Shown here: positions 34,600 through 46,202 of the stretch, piece by piece
Layout of the letters: the number at the start of each line of letters is the position of its first letter
Numbering within the stretch: the stretch's first letter is position 1
Source: Rhodococcus opacus
Lineage (GTDB): Bacteria; Actinomycetota; Actinomycetes; Mycobacteriales; Mycobacteriaceae
Reading direction: 5' to 3'
Length of the DNA: 64,000 nucleotides
Assembly: GCF_012396235.1 (NCBI RefSeq)
Contig: NZ_JAAXPA010000029.1
Location: 45,731-109,730 of the forward strand
Made by a program: the position numbers and the translations under genes
Notes under the pieces: model-generated
Told to the model about the DNA's origin: nothing
What the model saw: the letters and a program-made list of their open reading frames with translations, nothing else
Database searches by the model: none

Positions 34600-35022
34600 A
34601 TGAAGTACATGCTGATCATGCGCGCCACCGACGAGACCTTCGCGGCGTTCCAGGACGCTGATTTCACCGAGATCATGGACTCGATGGGCAAGTTCAACGA
34701 CGAGATGATCCGCGCCGGTGTGCTGCTCGCGGCCGAGGGACTGGACCCCGACCCCGAGTCGGGTGTGGTGGTCGACTACTCGTCCGAGACACCTGTGGTG
34801 ACCGACGGCCCCTACGGCGAGACGAAGGAGTTGTTCGGCGGCTTCTGGATGCTCAACGTGGCATCGAAGGAGGAGGCCGTCGAGTGGGCCAAGCGTGCCC
34901 CGATGGCCGGTCCCGGTTCCAAGGCGGAGATCCGCCGGGTCGCGACGATCGACGAGTTCCCGCAGGACAACGTGTGGATCCAGAAGGAGCGGGCGTGGCG
35001 CGAAGCGACCGGTCAGCTCTGA
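34600..35022 (+). CDS. YCII/DGPF-domain protein linked to an ECF sigma factor
   Basis: A 140-aa protein: MKYMLIMRATDETFAAFQ at the start, and VTDGPYGETKELFGGFWML containing the DGPF-like motif that names the family. AAGGAGA lies 8 bases before the ATG. The sigma factor gene begins inside its 3' end. DGPF proteins are genetically tied to ECF42 sigma factors in actinobacteria, although their biochemical role is not established. Confidence 0.88.
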   Translation: MKYMLIMRATDETFAAFQDADFTEIMDSMGKFNDEMIRAGVLLAAEGLDPDPESGVVVDYSSETPVVTDGPYGETKELFGGFWMLNVASKEEAVEWAKRAPMAGPGSKAEIRRVATIDEFPQDNVWIQKERAWREATGQL

Positions 35023-36320
35023 GCGGGTCGACGGGTGACGGTCACACCGGGCGTGAGGCCGTCGCCGCCGTCTGGCGGATCGAGTCGGCGCGGATCGTCG
35101 GTGCGCTCGCGCGGTACACCGGCGATTTCGCGCTGGCCGAGGACCTCGCCCAGGAGGCGCTGGCCGAGGCGCTCGTGAGCTGGCCGCGCGACGGCATTCC
35201 CCACAACCCTGCGGGGTGGTTGCTCACCGTCGGCCGCCGCCGGGCGATCGACGCGTTCCGCCGACGCTCCGCCCTCGACGAGAGGTACGCCGTCCTCGCT
35301 CACGACCTGGGCGAGGGCGGGGCCGTCTCGGGGAGCGCGCCCACCGATCCGGCCAAGGGCACCGGGGACGTGCTGTGGGATCCGGACCAGATCGACGACG
35401 ACATGCTGGCGTTGATGTTCATCTCCTGCCACCCCGTGCTGTCGCGGGAGGCGAGGGTCGCGCTCACCCTGCGGGTGGTCGGCGGTCTGACGAGCGACGA
35501 GATCGCCAAGGTGTTCCTCGTCCCGACCGCGACCGTGCAGGCCCGGATCACCCGGGCGAAGAAGACCCTCGGGGCGGCCCGGGTGCCGTTCGAGGTGCCG
35601 CTCGCCGGAGAGCGGACCGAGCGACTCGGCTCGGTGCTCAGCGTGATCTATCTGATCTTCACCGAAGGGTCTTCGGCCAGCTCCGGTGACGATCTGATCC
35701 GCCTCGACCTCGCGAGCGAGGCGCAGCGCCTCGCTCGTGTGCTGACCCGGCTGGTGCCCGACGAGCCCGAGGTCCACGGCCTGCTGGCGCTGCTCGAACT
35801 GACCTCCGCGCGGTTCCCGGCCCGCACCGGGTCGGACGGCGAGCCGGTGCTGCTCGAGCACCAGGACCGCCGCCGCTGGGACCGGACCGCGATCCGGCGG
35901 GGACGCGCCGCCCTCGTCCGCGCGGAACAGGTCGGCCGGGGCCTGGGCGCCTACGGCTTGCAGGCGGCGATCGCCGAATGCCACGCCGTCGCGCCGTCGG
36001 TCGACGCGACGAACTGGGAGCGGATCGTCCTCATCTACGAGGCACTCGGCCGCCTCGCGCCGTCACCGGTGGTGGACCTCAACCGGGCGGTGGCGGTGTC
36101 CATGGCCCAGGGACCGGCCGCGGCGCTGCCGATCGTGGACGAGCTGGTGGCCACCCAGGCGCTGTCGAACTCGCACCTGCTGCCGAGCGTTCGCGGCGAA
36201 CTGCTCACCCGCCTCGGCCGCACCGACGAGGCGCGCACCGAATTCGAGGCGGCCGTCCGGCTGTGCGGCAACGAGCGCGAGCGGACGGTGCTGGGGCGTA
36301 AGCTCGCCGACCTCCGCTGA
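34995..36320 (+). CDS. ECF sigma factor of the ECF42 (long, TPR-tailed) type
   Basis: A 441-aa sigma factor. Sigma region 2 is VWRIESARIVGALARYTGDF through NPAGWLLTVGRRRAIDAFRR, and region 4 is ALTLRVVGGLTSDEIAKVFL. After region 4 comes an extension of about 250 residues with the GERTERLGSVLSVIYLIFTEG block (DUF6596) and helical repeats. The GTG at 34995 has AAGGAG 5 bases upstream and overlaps the DGPF gene by 28 bases, so translation is coupled. ECF42 proteins lack a classical anti-sigma factor and are thought to be controlled through the C-terminal extension. Confidence 0.88.
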   Translation: MARSDRSALSGSTGDGHTGREAVAAVWRIESARIVGALARYTGDFALAEDLAQEALAEALVSWPRDGIPHNPAGWLLTVGRRRAIDAFRRRSALDERYAVLAHDLGEGGAVSGSAPTDPAKGTGDVLWDPDQIDDDMLALMFISCHPVLSREARVALTLRVVGGLTSDEIAKVFLVPTATVQARITRAKKTLGAARVPFEVPLAGERTERLGSVLSVIYLIFTEGSSASSGDDLIRLDLASEAQRLARVLTRLVPDEPEVHGLLALLELTSARFPARTGSDGEPVLLEHQDRRRWDRTAIRRGRAALVRAEQVGRGLGAYGLQAAIAECHAVAPSVDATNWERIVLIYEALGRLAPSPVVDLNRAVAVSMAQGPAAALPIVDELVATQALSNSHLLPSVRGELLTRLGRTDEARTEFEAAVRLCGNERERTVLGRKLADLR

Positions 36321-36339
36321 CGAGCAACGACCGGTTGCC

Positions 36340-37533
36340 CTAGACGGGTGAGCCGACCGCGGCGTGACGGTACGCCGTCGTCTCGAAGTCCAGGTAGCCG
36401 CCGAACGACACGGGGTCGGCGAACGGCAGAATCTGGGTGGCCCAGTACCCGGCGATTCCGTTGCGGCGATCGATCCAGTAGTACGAGTTGGCGAGCCCGG
36501 CCCACCCGAGCGACCCCCGCGGCCGGCCGGTGGGCGCGTCCTCTTCGTTCACCATGAACGTGTACGCCCACGACTTTCGCTGTCCGGGAAAGAATTCGGC
36601 GTCGTTGGTGAGGGCGGGTATCACAGCCGGCAGCATCCCGACCTCTTGTCCCTCGAGGCCGTTGCACACGGCCGCCTGCACGGTGTCGGCCCGCAGGACT
36701 CGCCCACCGGGCGCGTCTCCGTCGTTCAGCCACATCCGCAGGAACTTCAGGTAGTCGCCCACGGTGGAGTACAGGCCGTGCCCGCCCATGTGAATCTCGG
36801 GATCCTGCGGCAGCACCAGATCCAACGGAGTGAGCCGGCCGTCCTCCTCCCGCTGGTGGATGGTCGCGCGCCGGGCCGCCATCGATCCGGTCAGGGCGAA
36901 GGCTGTGTCGTGCATGTCCAGGGGCGCGAACACCCGCTCGGCCATCACCTCGCCGAGCCGCTTGCCGCGGATCGCCTCGACCACCTGACCGGCCCAGTCG
37001 ATGTTCGTCCCGTACTGCCACTTCTCGCCCGGGTCGAAGAGCAACGGTGTGGTCAGCGACGCCCGGGTCGCGGTGATCACGCCGGGCTGGTCGTGCTCCA
37101 CACCCAACCGGTTGTAGGTCTCGTCGAAGAAGTCGTACCCGAACCCGGCGGTGTGCAACAACAGCATCCGCGTGGTGATGTCCCGCTTCGGCGCCCTCAG
37201 CACCGGATCGCCGTGGGCGTCGAATCCCTCGATGACCTGAATGTCACCGAGCTCCGGAACGTATTCGCGGGCCGGCGCGTCGAGGTCGAGCAGACCCTCC
37301 TCGGCGCACTGCAGCACAGTGGTCCCGGTGATCGCCTTCGTGGTGGAGAAGATCGCGAAGACGGTGTCGGCGGTCATCGGCTCGCGATCGGCCAGGGACC
37401 GCACCCCGGCGGAACCCTCGAACACCGTGCGGTCGCGATCGGTCACCATCGCCACCACTCCGGGCACGCGCGGCGCATCATCCTCGGTCACGCTGTCGAG
37501 AACCTTGCCGAGCGCGGCGTTGAGATCGGACAT
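36340..37533 (-). CDS. Serine hydrolase of the beta-lactamase/esterase (EstB) family
   Basis: A 397-aa protein with the class C beta-lactamase fold. The nucleophile motif SxxK is STTK (Ser63, Lys66), and the YxN-type motif is YGTN (174-177). The C-terminal GWAGLANSYYWIDRRNGIAGYW segment is typical of the esterase-like subgroup. No signal peptide is seen, so it is cytoplasmic, unlike true beta-lactamases. It converges on the sigma factor gene (19 bases between). Substrate unknown; an ester hydrolase is most likely. Confidence 0.85.
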   Translation of the reverse strand: MSDLNAALGKVLDSVTEDDAPRVPGVVAMVTDRDRTVFEGSAGVRSLADREPMTADTVFAIFSTTKAITGTTVLQCAEEGLLDLDAPAREYVPELGDIQVIEGFDAHGDPVLRAPKRDITTRMLLLHTAGFGYDFFDETYNRLGVEHDQPGVITATRASLTTPLLFDPGEKWQYGTNIDWAGQVVEAIRGKRLGEVMAERVFAPLDMHDTAFALTGSMAARRATIHQREEDGRLTPLDLVLPQDPEIHMGGHGLYSTVGDYLKFLRMWLNDGDAPGGRVLRADTVQAAVCNGLEGQEVGMLPAVIPALTNDAEFFPGQRKSWAYTFMVNEEDAPTGRPRGSLGWAGLANSYYWIDRRNGIAGYWATQILPFADPVSFGGYLDFETTAYRHAAVGSPV

Positions 37534-37696
37534 CCCACTCTCCTGTCGTGTCTGTGGTCACTGATCGAACGTGACGTTATGACCGGGTGGCGGGTGGCGA
37601 CGTCTCAGATCGGCACAGCACGTCTCGGTTCGGCACAATCCGGGTGGCGGGCGTCACAGTTGCGCTGCGACCAGGTGTGACCACCGAACGAGGAAA

Positions 37697-37722
37697 CCCC
37701 CGGCTGCCGTGGCAACCGGGGG
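37697..37722. terminator. Hairpin terminator downstream of the UvrA-like gene
   Basis: CCCCCGG-C-TGCC and GGCA-A-CCGGGGG form an 11-bp stem with one mismatch bulge and a 2-base loop, 22 bases after the stop of the minus-strand UvrA-like gene. Confidence 0.65.
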
Positions 37723-37744
37723 CCGACCTCGACGCTCGCCTCGA

Positions 37745-40240
<2,496 letters not shown>

Positions 40241-40292
40241 CGTGTCTCCCTCTGTTGGGCGGAGCCGCCTTCGCGGTCTCCGTCGGCGTCGA

Positions 40293-40706
40293 TCAGCGCA
40301 GTTCCTGGATGCGAACCATGTTGCCCGCGGGATCGCGGAAGGCGCAGTCACGGACTCCGTACGGCTGCTCGGTCGGCTCCTGGACGACCTCCGCGGAGTC
40401 GCTGGCCTGCAGTTTCTCGAAGACGCCGTCGAGATTCCTGGTGGCCAGGTTGATCGCTGCGTAGGTGCCCTTGGCCATCATCTCGGTGATGGTTCGGCGC
40501 TCGTCGTCGGTGATGCCGGGGTCGGCGGCCGGCGGATGCAGAACGATGGATGTGCCGGGCTGGTCGGCCGGGCCGACCGTGATCCAGCGCATCCCGTTGT
40601 AGCCGACGTCGTTGCGGACCTCGAAGCCGAGAGTGTCGCGATAGAAGGCCAACGCGGCGTCCGGGTCGTCCTGCGGGAGGTAGGTCTGGTGAATTGTGAT
40701 GTCCAT
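40293..40706 (-). CDS. VOC-family (glyoxalase/dioxygenase-fold) protein
   Basis: A 137-aa single-unit vicinal-oxygen-chelate protein: MDITIHQTYLPQDDPDAALA, FYRDTLGFEVRNDVGYNGMR, and the C-terminal GVRDCAFRDPAGNMVRIQEL. It follows an AraC regulator with 13 bases between, in the same orientation, so it is part of a two-gene operon. Members of this subgroup are often lactoylglutathione-lyase-like or antibiotic-binding proteins; the function here is not known. Confidence 0.85.
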   Translation of the reverse strand: MDITIHQTYLPQDDPDAALAFYRDTLGFEVRNDVGYNGMRWITVGPADQPGTSIVLHPPAADPGITDDERRTITEMMAKGTYAAINLATRNLDGVFEKLQASDSAEVVQEPTEQPYGVRDCAFRDPAGNMVRIQELR

Positions 40707-40719
40707 GGGATCACGATAA

Positions 40720-41160
<441 letters not shown>

Positions 41161-41655
41161 ACACGAAATCGTGCCACGTCGCACCGGAGTTGCCTAGCGT
41201 TTCTCGCCGCACCCACGCTCCTCACGCCGGGTCGGGCGTTGCACCTCGACAGTGGTCGACGAGCGAGACCTGTTCGTCCGGGGCCGGGAGCCCGTCCCGC
41301 TCCGCACCGTCCAGGTGGCGAGCTTCCACCGAACCCAGCTGCTCCCAATAATTCTCCGAACGCGCCAGCGGAGTTCGCCGAAAATCCATGCGTCGCCCTT
41401 CCTGGGTTGCCAGGTGCAGTCGTTTCCTGGGGCACCCGGGCCGCCGCGACCGTTACCGCGTCGCCGCGGCCCGCCACCCCTCCGCATCGAGTCTTCCCCG
41501 CACCGCGAAGCCGAGACAGGGCCGTTCGGCCCTACCACCACGAGATCGGCAGCCGCCTGATCGACGGCTGCCGCCGAGATCAGTAATGTTGGATGGCGTC
41601 CGGCCGTCTCACGCGGCCACGCTTCCGGAACGCCTCGATCACCGAGGAGGAGCGG
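41161..41655. other. Intergenic region without recognisable gene
   Basis: Divergent gap of 495 bases between the AraC gene and the ECF sigma gene. Both strands have open frames, but none matches a known protein and all lack good ribosome sites. It should contain the sigma operon promoter; no convincing operator was found. Confidence 0.5.
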
Positions 41656-42294
41656 ATGACCGAGATCGATACCTCGCACGAGCAGTGCCTCGTCGACGCC
41701 TTGCGTGCGCGGGACGAGTCGGCATTCGCCGAACTGGTCGACCTGCACACACCGATGATGCTGCGCGTGGCGCGAGGGTACGTGGCCAGCGCCGAAGTCG
41801 CGGAGGACGTCGTACAGGAAACCTGGATCGCCGTGCTCCAGGGCATCGACCGATTCGAAGGCCGCTCCACCCTCCGTACCTGGCTGTTCCGGATACTCGT
41901 CAACATCGCCAAGAAACGGGGAGTGCGGGACCGGCACGATGTCGACGCCGCACTGGCCGCCTACACGGGCAGCGCCTCCGTGGACCCGGCCCGGTTCCTG
42001 CCTGCATCCTCCCCGGAGGATCCACACCACTGGGCGACTCCTCCGACCAGCTGGCCGGAGACCCCCGAAGGGTCGGTCCTGGGTGCGGAGGTCCTCGACG
42101 TCGCCGGCCGCGAACTCGAGCACCTACCCGACCGCCAGCGGATCGTGGTCGTTCTGCGTGACGTCCTCGGCTACGACGCCGAGGAAGTGTCCGCGATGCT
42201 CTCGATCACCCCGGCGAACCAGCGGGTGCTGCTGCATCGGGGTCGCGCACACGTGCGCCAGGCCCTCGAGGACTATCTTGGAACGGGAGCGTGA
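41656..42294 (+). CDS. ECF-type RNA polymerase sigma factor
   Basis: A 212-aa sigma factor. Region 2 is DESAFAELVDLHTPMMLRVA through VAEDVVQETWIAVL and STLRTWLFRILVNIAKKRG; region 4 is RELEHLPDRQRIVVVLRDVL and YDAEEVSAMLSITPANQRVL. A linker of about 50 residues rich in Pro and Ser separates them. GAGGAGGAG lies just before the ATG at 41656. A zinc-type anti-sigma gene follows 3 bases after the stop, and then a small exported protein. This is a typical stress-responsive cassette. Confidence 0.92.
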   Translation: MTEIDTSHEQCLVDALRARDESAFAELVDLHTPMMLRVARGYVASAEVAEDVVQETWIAVLQGIDRFEGRSTLRTWLFRILVNIAKKRGVRDRHDVDAALAAYTGSASVDPARFLPASSPEDPHHWATPPTSWPETPEGSVLGAEVLDVAGRELEHLPDRQRIVVVLRDVLGYDAEEVSAMLSITPANQRVLLHRGRAHVRQALEDYLGTGA

Positions 42295-42297
42295 GAT

Positions 42298-42522
42298 ATG
42301 GACTGCCAGGACCTCGTCGAACTCGTCACGGCCTACCTCGAGGATGACATGGATCCCGATGCCCGGGTCCGATTCGAAACCCATCTGGGCGAATGCCCGG
42401 GCTGCGCCACCTATCTCGAGCAGATCGAGCAGACGGTGCACACCCTCGGCGCGCTCCCGCCGGACGAGCTCGATCCGGCGTTGCGGGACCGCCTGCTCGC
42501 CGCGTTCCGCGACTGGCGCTAG
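42298..42522 (+). CDS. Zinc-finger (zf-HC2) anti-sigma factor
   Basis: A 74-aa soluble protein: MDCQDLVELVTAYLEDDMDP and THLGECPGCATYLEQ, the HxxxCxxC zinc motif of ZAS-type anti-sigma factors. There is no membrane helix, so it is a cytoplasmic sensor like RsrA. It is co-transcribed with the sigma factor and should hold it inactive until a redox or other signal alters the zinc site. Confidence 0.9.
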   Translation: MDCQDLVELVTAYLEDDMDPDARVRFETHLGECPGCATYLEQIEQTVHTLGALPPDELDPALRDRLLAAFRDWR

Positions 42523-42640
42523 CGGCGGAGAACTCACCGCAAAATAATGTCCGGCAGGGTGTAACGTTTCGCGCCCTGGCGGACACCATTCGAGTAGCCG
42601 TGAACGTCGGGTTTGCGGCACTCGGACAGGAATTCAGACC

Positions 42641-42946
42641 ATGAACGCCACACATTCGCACCAAGACGACCGACACACCCACCGCGGCTCGCTGCGGAAG
42701 CGGATCGCGACAGTGGTGGTGGCTGCAGCCGCACTCGGCGTCCTTCCCGTCGGCGTCGCGGGCGCGGTTGCCCCGGCCGCGGAACACCCGGTCGCCGCAG
42801 TGGCCGCCCCTGACACCGGTCGCGACATCCCCGCCGGCAACGACGATCGGACCCGCGATCGGCAGCGCGACCAGCGTCAGGAACGCAGGGCCGAGAACAT
42901 GCCCACCGATCAAGTCCCGATCATCTGGAACGTCATCCCGTCATAA
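42641..42946 (+). CDS. Small exported protein of unknown function
   Basis: A 101-aa protein with a charged start, a hydrophobic stretch ATVVVAAAALGVLPVGVAGA (residues about 23-42) fitting a signal peptide, and a mature part that is strongly charged (DRTRDRQRDQRQERRAEN) ending TDQVPIIWNVIPS. No homologue is recognised. It is downstream of a sigma/anti-sigma pair with 118 bases between, so it may be a target of that sigma factor or independent of it. Function unknown. Confidence 0.6.
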   Translation: MNATHSHQDDRHTHRGSLRKRIATVVVAAAALGVLPVGVAGAVAPAAEHPVAAVAAPDTGRDIPAGNDDRTRDRQRDQRQERRAENMPTDQVPIIWNVIPS

Positions 42947-43126
42947 CGGCTGACGCTCTCCGACCACAGTCCAGATGTCATGCCGTGGAATGGCACTCGG
43001 CAGAGTGCCCGTCCGAGGCCGTTGTCCGCCCAGAGTAATTGCGTCCGCCGCCCCGGCACGTCCGTCAGGTGCGCAATCCGTCAGCGGGAGTTGTCGAGGG
43101 CGTCGTGGCACGGGTGTTCGTTTACA

Positions 43127-44314
43127 TCAGACACCCGCCATCGACAATTGCGTCCCGAGCCGGGTGAACACCTCCGGGAACGGTGGTGTCGCGACGCACG
43201 GGGAGATGATCTGCGATCCGAAATGTGCGACGACGAGGTCGAGTTCGCGGGAGACGAACAACCGCTGGCCGTGGATTCCACTCGCCATGAAGGAGTCGAA
43301 CGGGTCGTTGAGGATCCACCAGTAGTCCCGGTAGCTCATCGTGGCAGGCGAATTCGCCGACGCTCGCGGCAACCGCACCTGAGCGGTCGCTCCCTCGGGG
43401 ACGGTGCTGATCGCACGCACCACCGACGCCGGCACGATCTGGCGGTCGCCGAGAGCGCCGCCGCAGCGAAGCATCTCCCCCACCTTGGCGATGTCCCGGA
43501 GGGTGGCCGCGGAGCCTCCGCAGGCGGTTTCGACGCCGGCGGCGTCGAGGATGTACCGGGCGTCCTCGTCGGCACCGATCTTCGACCAGATCAACTCGCT
43601 CATCAGGTCCGAGACGGTCGCGCCGGTGACGCGGCTGATCAGCGCGCCCATCGCCTCGCAGCTTCCGTTCTCGTAGTGGAAGACCTCGCCGTACGGGCCG
43701 GTCGCGCGGGCCGTTTTCAATCGGTCGAGCAGGGTGGTCGGGCCGTCGTATCCGTCGGGCCGCATCCCGGGAGCCACGACTGCCCACCACCGGTGTGCCT
43801 CGACCTCACGATGGAACTTTCGTCCCCCGTAGGCCACCTGTGTCGTCATGTCGAGCAGATGACGAATAGTAGCGTCACCGAACGCCGTTCCCGCCAACTC
43901 GGGAACGTATGTGGAGACCTGATCGTCCCGCGTGAACAAGCCCTGGTCCTCGAGCATCCCGGCGAGCAGGCCGATGAACGCCTTGGCCATCGACGCAGTC
44001 AGGTGCAGGTCCTGACGACGGAGGCCGTGCAGGTACTGCTCGTAGACAACCGCGCCGCGGTGCAGCACGATCATCCCGTCCGAATGCGAGTCGACGAGGA
44101 ACTGGTACAGCGTGCTCGCTCCCCCGCCTCCGGACTCGACGGCGAGCCGTGAGAGGTCCTGCAACTGCTCCGGCAGTTCCCGGCGCGGACCGTCGCCGCG
44201 CCACACTCGACGCGTGGGACCGGTCTCGCCGACGGCCGTCGCCTGCCGGCGGACTTGCACCGGGTCGGTGAATCCGAGCGTCCATTTCAGTTCTGCGAGT
44301 GGCAATTGCGACAC
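43127..44314 (-). CDS. Serine hydrolase (beta-lactamase-fold)
   Basis: A 395-aa protein: the SxxK motif is SMAK (Ser108, Lys111), and HYENGSCEAMGALISRVTG supplies a YxN-type motif. The start is a GTG at 44314 with AGGAG 8 bases upstream. The layout resembles 6-aminohexanoate-dimer hydrolase and related esterases/amidases (class C fold). No signal peptide. Substrate unknown. Confidence 0.83.
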   Translation of the reverse strand: MSQLPLAELKWTLGFTDPVQVRRQATAVGETGPTRRVWRGDGPRRELPEQLQDLSRLAVESGGGGASTLYQFLVDSHSDGMIVLHRGAVVYEQYLHGLRRQDLHLTASMAKAFIGLLAGMLEDQGLFTRDDQVSTYVPELAGTAFGDATIRHLLDMTTQVAYGGRKFHREVEAHRWWAVVAPGMRPDGYDGPTTLLDRLKTARATGPYGEVFHYENGSCEAMGALISRVTGATVSDLMSELIWSKIGADEDARYILDAAGVETACGGSAATLRDIAKVGEMLRCGGALGDRQIVPASVVRAISTVPEGATAQVRLPRASANSPATMSYRDYWWILNDPFDSFMASGIHGQRLFVSRELDLVVAHFGSQIISPCVATPPFPEVFTRLGTQLSMAGV

Positions 44315-44363
44315 AGCGGATCTCCTCTGTCGGATCGGGATACGTGCTGGGGAACATCGAGTT

Positions 44364-44672
44364 TCAGGCCGGTGCGGCAAGGGCGGCGCCTGCCGTCGCG
44401 AAAACGGCGAGGCTGACGACGGCGGGAATCAGGAGGCCGAGTGGGCGGGGGTCGTCGGCGCGCCGGCGGTATCGGCGGTGCCGCGTCACGGCGCCTACTC
44501 CCACCGCCGCGGCAGCGCCGCAGGCTCCGGCCACCGCAACGACGTGCGCGAGGTGCGGGTGGACGATCGCGGAACGCACGACTGCGGCGAGGCACAGGCA
44601 GACCGCAGGTAACGTGCGGCCCCACGCCAGCACCGTACGTTCGGCCGGCAACCCCGGTGGCGGCGCGGTCAC
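44364..44672 (-). CDS. DUF202 small membrane protein (second copy)
   Basis: A 102-aa protein with the DUF202 hallmark ERTVLAWGRT near the N-terminus and about three membrane segments (LPAVCLCLAAVV, VVAVAGACGAAAAVGVGAV, LLIPAVVSLAVFATAG). The GTG start at 44672 overlaps the stop of the next DUF202 gene upstream (GTGA). Function of the family is not established. Tandem DUF202 genes of different size often occur together, suggesting a heteromeric membrane complex. Confidence 0.8.
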   Translation of the reverse strand: MTAPPPGLPAERTVLAWGRTLPAVCLCLAAVVRSAIVHPHLAHVVAVAGACGAAAAVGVGAVTRHRRYRRRADDPRPLGLLIPAVVSLAVFATAGAALAAPA

Positions 44673-45007
44673 GTCGCCGCCCAGACGACGCCGAGCGCGG
44701 CAGCGAGACACACACCCGCGACCACGGCCGGGGCCAGACGCGATGCCGGTAGCGGCACGGCGCGGCGCATCGCGGACTGCACGGACCGCCACCGCAGCAG
44801 CGCACCGACCGCGACGATCGCGGCCAGCAGGATGCAGACCGCACCCAGCGTGTCGTGGAACGCGGATCCGCCTCGCGGCAGATAGAACTGGCTGACCGCG
44901 ACCCCGCCCGCCAGAAGAGCGAGCGCGGTACGGATCCAGGCCAGGAAGGTCCGCTCGTTGGCGAGCGTGAATCGGTAGTCGGGCTCCGTCTCCGTGTCGG
45001 CGCTCAC
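44669..45007 (-). CDS. DUF202 (YidH-like) membrane protein
   Basis: A 112-aa protein with ANERTFLAWIRTALALLAGG, the signature of DUF202/YidH, then two further hydrophobic segments. Its GTG start at 45007 overlaps the stop of the acyl-CoA dehydrogenase upstream (GTGA) and its stop overlaps the second DUF202 start. The pair is thus translationally coupled to acyl-CoA metabolism genes, which is an unusual setting for this family. Confidence 0.83.
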   Translation of the reverse strand: MSADTETEPDYRFTLANERTFLAWIRTALALLAGGVAVSQFYLPRGGSAFHDTLGAVCILLAAIVAVGALLRWRSVQSAMRRAVPLPASRLAPAVVAGVCLAAALGVVWAAT

Positions 45008-46188
45008 GGGAGCAGAAGGAATCGGGCGATGCCGTTCTTCTGGATCTCGGAGGATCCGGTGAGGATCCGGAACATCCGCAGACGCTGGAACAGCGATTCC
45101 ACCTCGCGGCCGCGGACGACACCCGATTTACCGTGGATCTGCACGGCGGCATCGGCGATCGCGAACGCCTTCTCCGCCACGAACAGCTTGCACATGAAGG
45201 CTTCGATCCGCGGCCGCTCGCCCCGGTCGAGCGCGGCGAGTGCGTCGTAGGTCATCGACCGAGCCGCGTAGTAGTCGGTTGCCATGTCCGCCAGCCGGTG
45301 CTGGATGCTCTGCAGCATGCCGAGCGGCGCGCCCTGCACCTGTCTGGTGCGGGCGTAGCCGACGGACAACTCCAGGGCTCGGCGTGCACCGCCCAGCGCC
45401 GTCGGGCAATGCAGGAGCCGGTTGACCGTGACGCGACCGAGCCCGATCTTCAGACCCTGCCCCACCTCACCGAGCAACTGTTCCGGTCCGACATAGCAGT
45501 CGTCGAGAACGATGTCGGCCTCGATGTGCTGGCCCGACATCGGGGTCTCGCCCTGCTGCACCGTGCATCCCGGGGTGTCCAGGTCGACGAGGAACGCGGA
45601 GTAACGCGGGCCGCCGTCGCCGTCGTCTGCCATCTTCGCGATGAGGATGGAGAAGTCCGCGAACGGTCCGGCGGTGGAGAACACCTTGTGACCGGTCAGG
45701 CGCCACCCGTCGCCGTCCGGGGTGGCGGTGGTGAGCATGCCGCGCACGTCGGAGCCGGCGTCGTTCTCCGTGAGCGAGAAGCAGCACGCGCGCTCGCCGC
45801 GCGTGACGGGGAGCAGGTACTTCTCGATCTGGTACTCGGTGGCGTACTGGAAGATGCTGCCCACCCGCAGCGGTCCGCCCATGTCGCCGAGTACCGAGGT
45901 CGACAGGACCCGCGGTGACGCGCCCACTTCTTCCTTCAGGGCGGCGAGTTCGGTGAACGACAGTCCCGCGCCGCCGAGGTCCGCGGGCAGGCTGACACCG
46001 TAGAAGCCGAGTTCGCGGCTGCGTCGCCACACCGGCTCGAGCGTCTCGCGGGTGTACACGCTCCCGGAGGTGAGGCCGAGTTCGCGTTCGTAGTCGGCGA
46101 GTTCGCCGTCCAGGTAGTCACGCAGCCGTGCGACGAGGTCGTGCAGGCGAGGATTGTCGTCGTAAGTGGGGTTCAGGGTGAAGGTCAT
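45004..46188 (-). CDS. Acyl-CoA dehydrogenase
   Basis: A 394-aa flavoprotein: SLTENDAGSDVRGMLTTA, GHKVFSTAGPFADFSILIAK, and ADAAVQIHGKSGVVRGREVE are typical. The C-terminal motif reads RILTGSSEIQKNGIARFLL; the glutamate that acts as catalytic base in the usual YEGTSEIQ motif is replaced by Thr, so the base may be elsewhere (as in isovaleryl-CoA dehydrogenase) or the reaction may differ. It is co-transcribed with an acyl-CoA synthetase upstream and two DUF202 genes downstream. Substrate unknown. Confidence 0.85.
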   Translation of the reverse strand: MTFTLNPTYDDNPRLHDLVARLRDYLDGELADYERELGLTSGSVYTRETLEPVWRRSRELGFYGVSLPADLGGAGLSFTELAALKEEVGASPRVLSTSVLGDMGGPLRVGSIFQYATEYQIEKYLLPVTRGERACCFSLTENDAGSDVRGMLTTATPDGDGWRLTGHKVFSTAGPFADFSILIAKMADDGDGGPRYSAFLVDLDTPGCTVQQGETPMSGQHIEADIVLDDCYVGPEQLLGEVGQGLKIGLGRVTVNRLLHCPTALGGARRALELSVGYARTRQVQGAPLGMLQSIQHRLADMATDYYAARSMTYDALAALDRGERPRIEAFMCKLFVAEKAFAIADAAVQIHGKSGVVRGREVESLFQRLRMFRILTGSSEIQKNGIARFLLLP

Positions 46189-46202
46189 CGGAGGCTCCGC
46201 TT

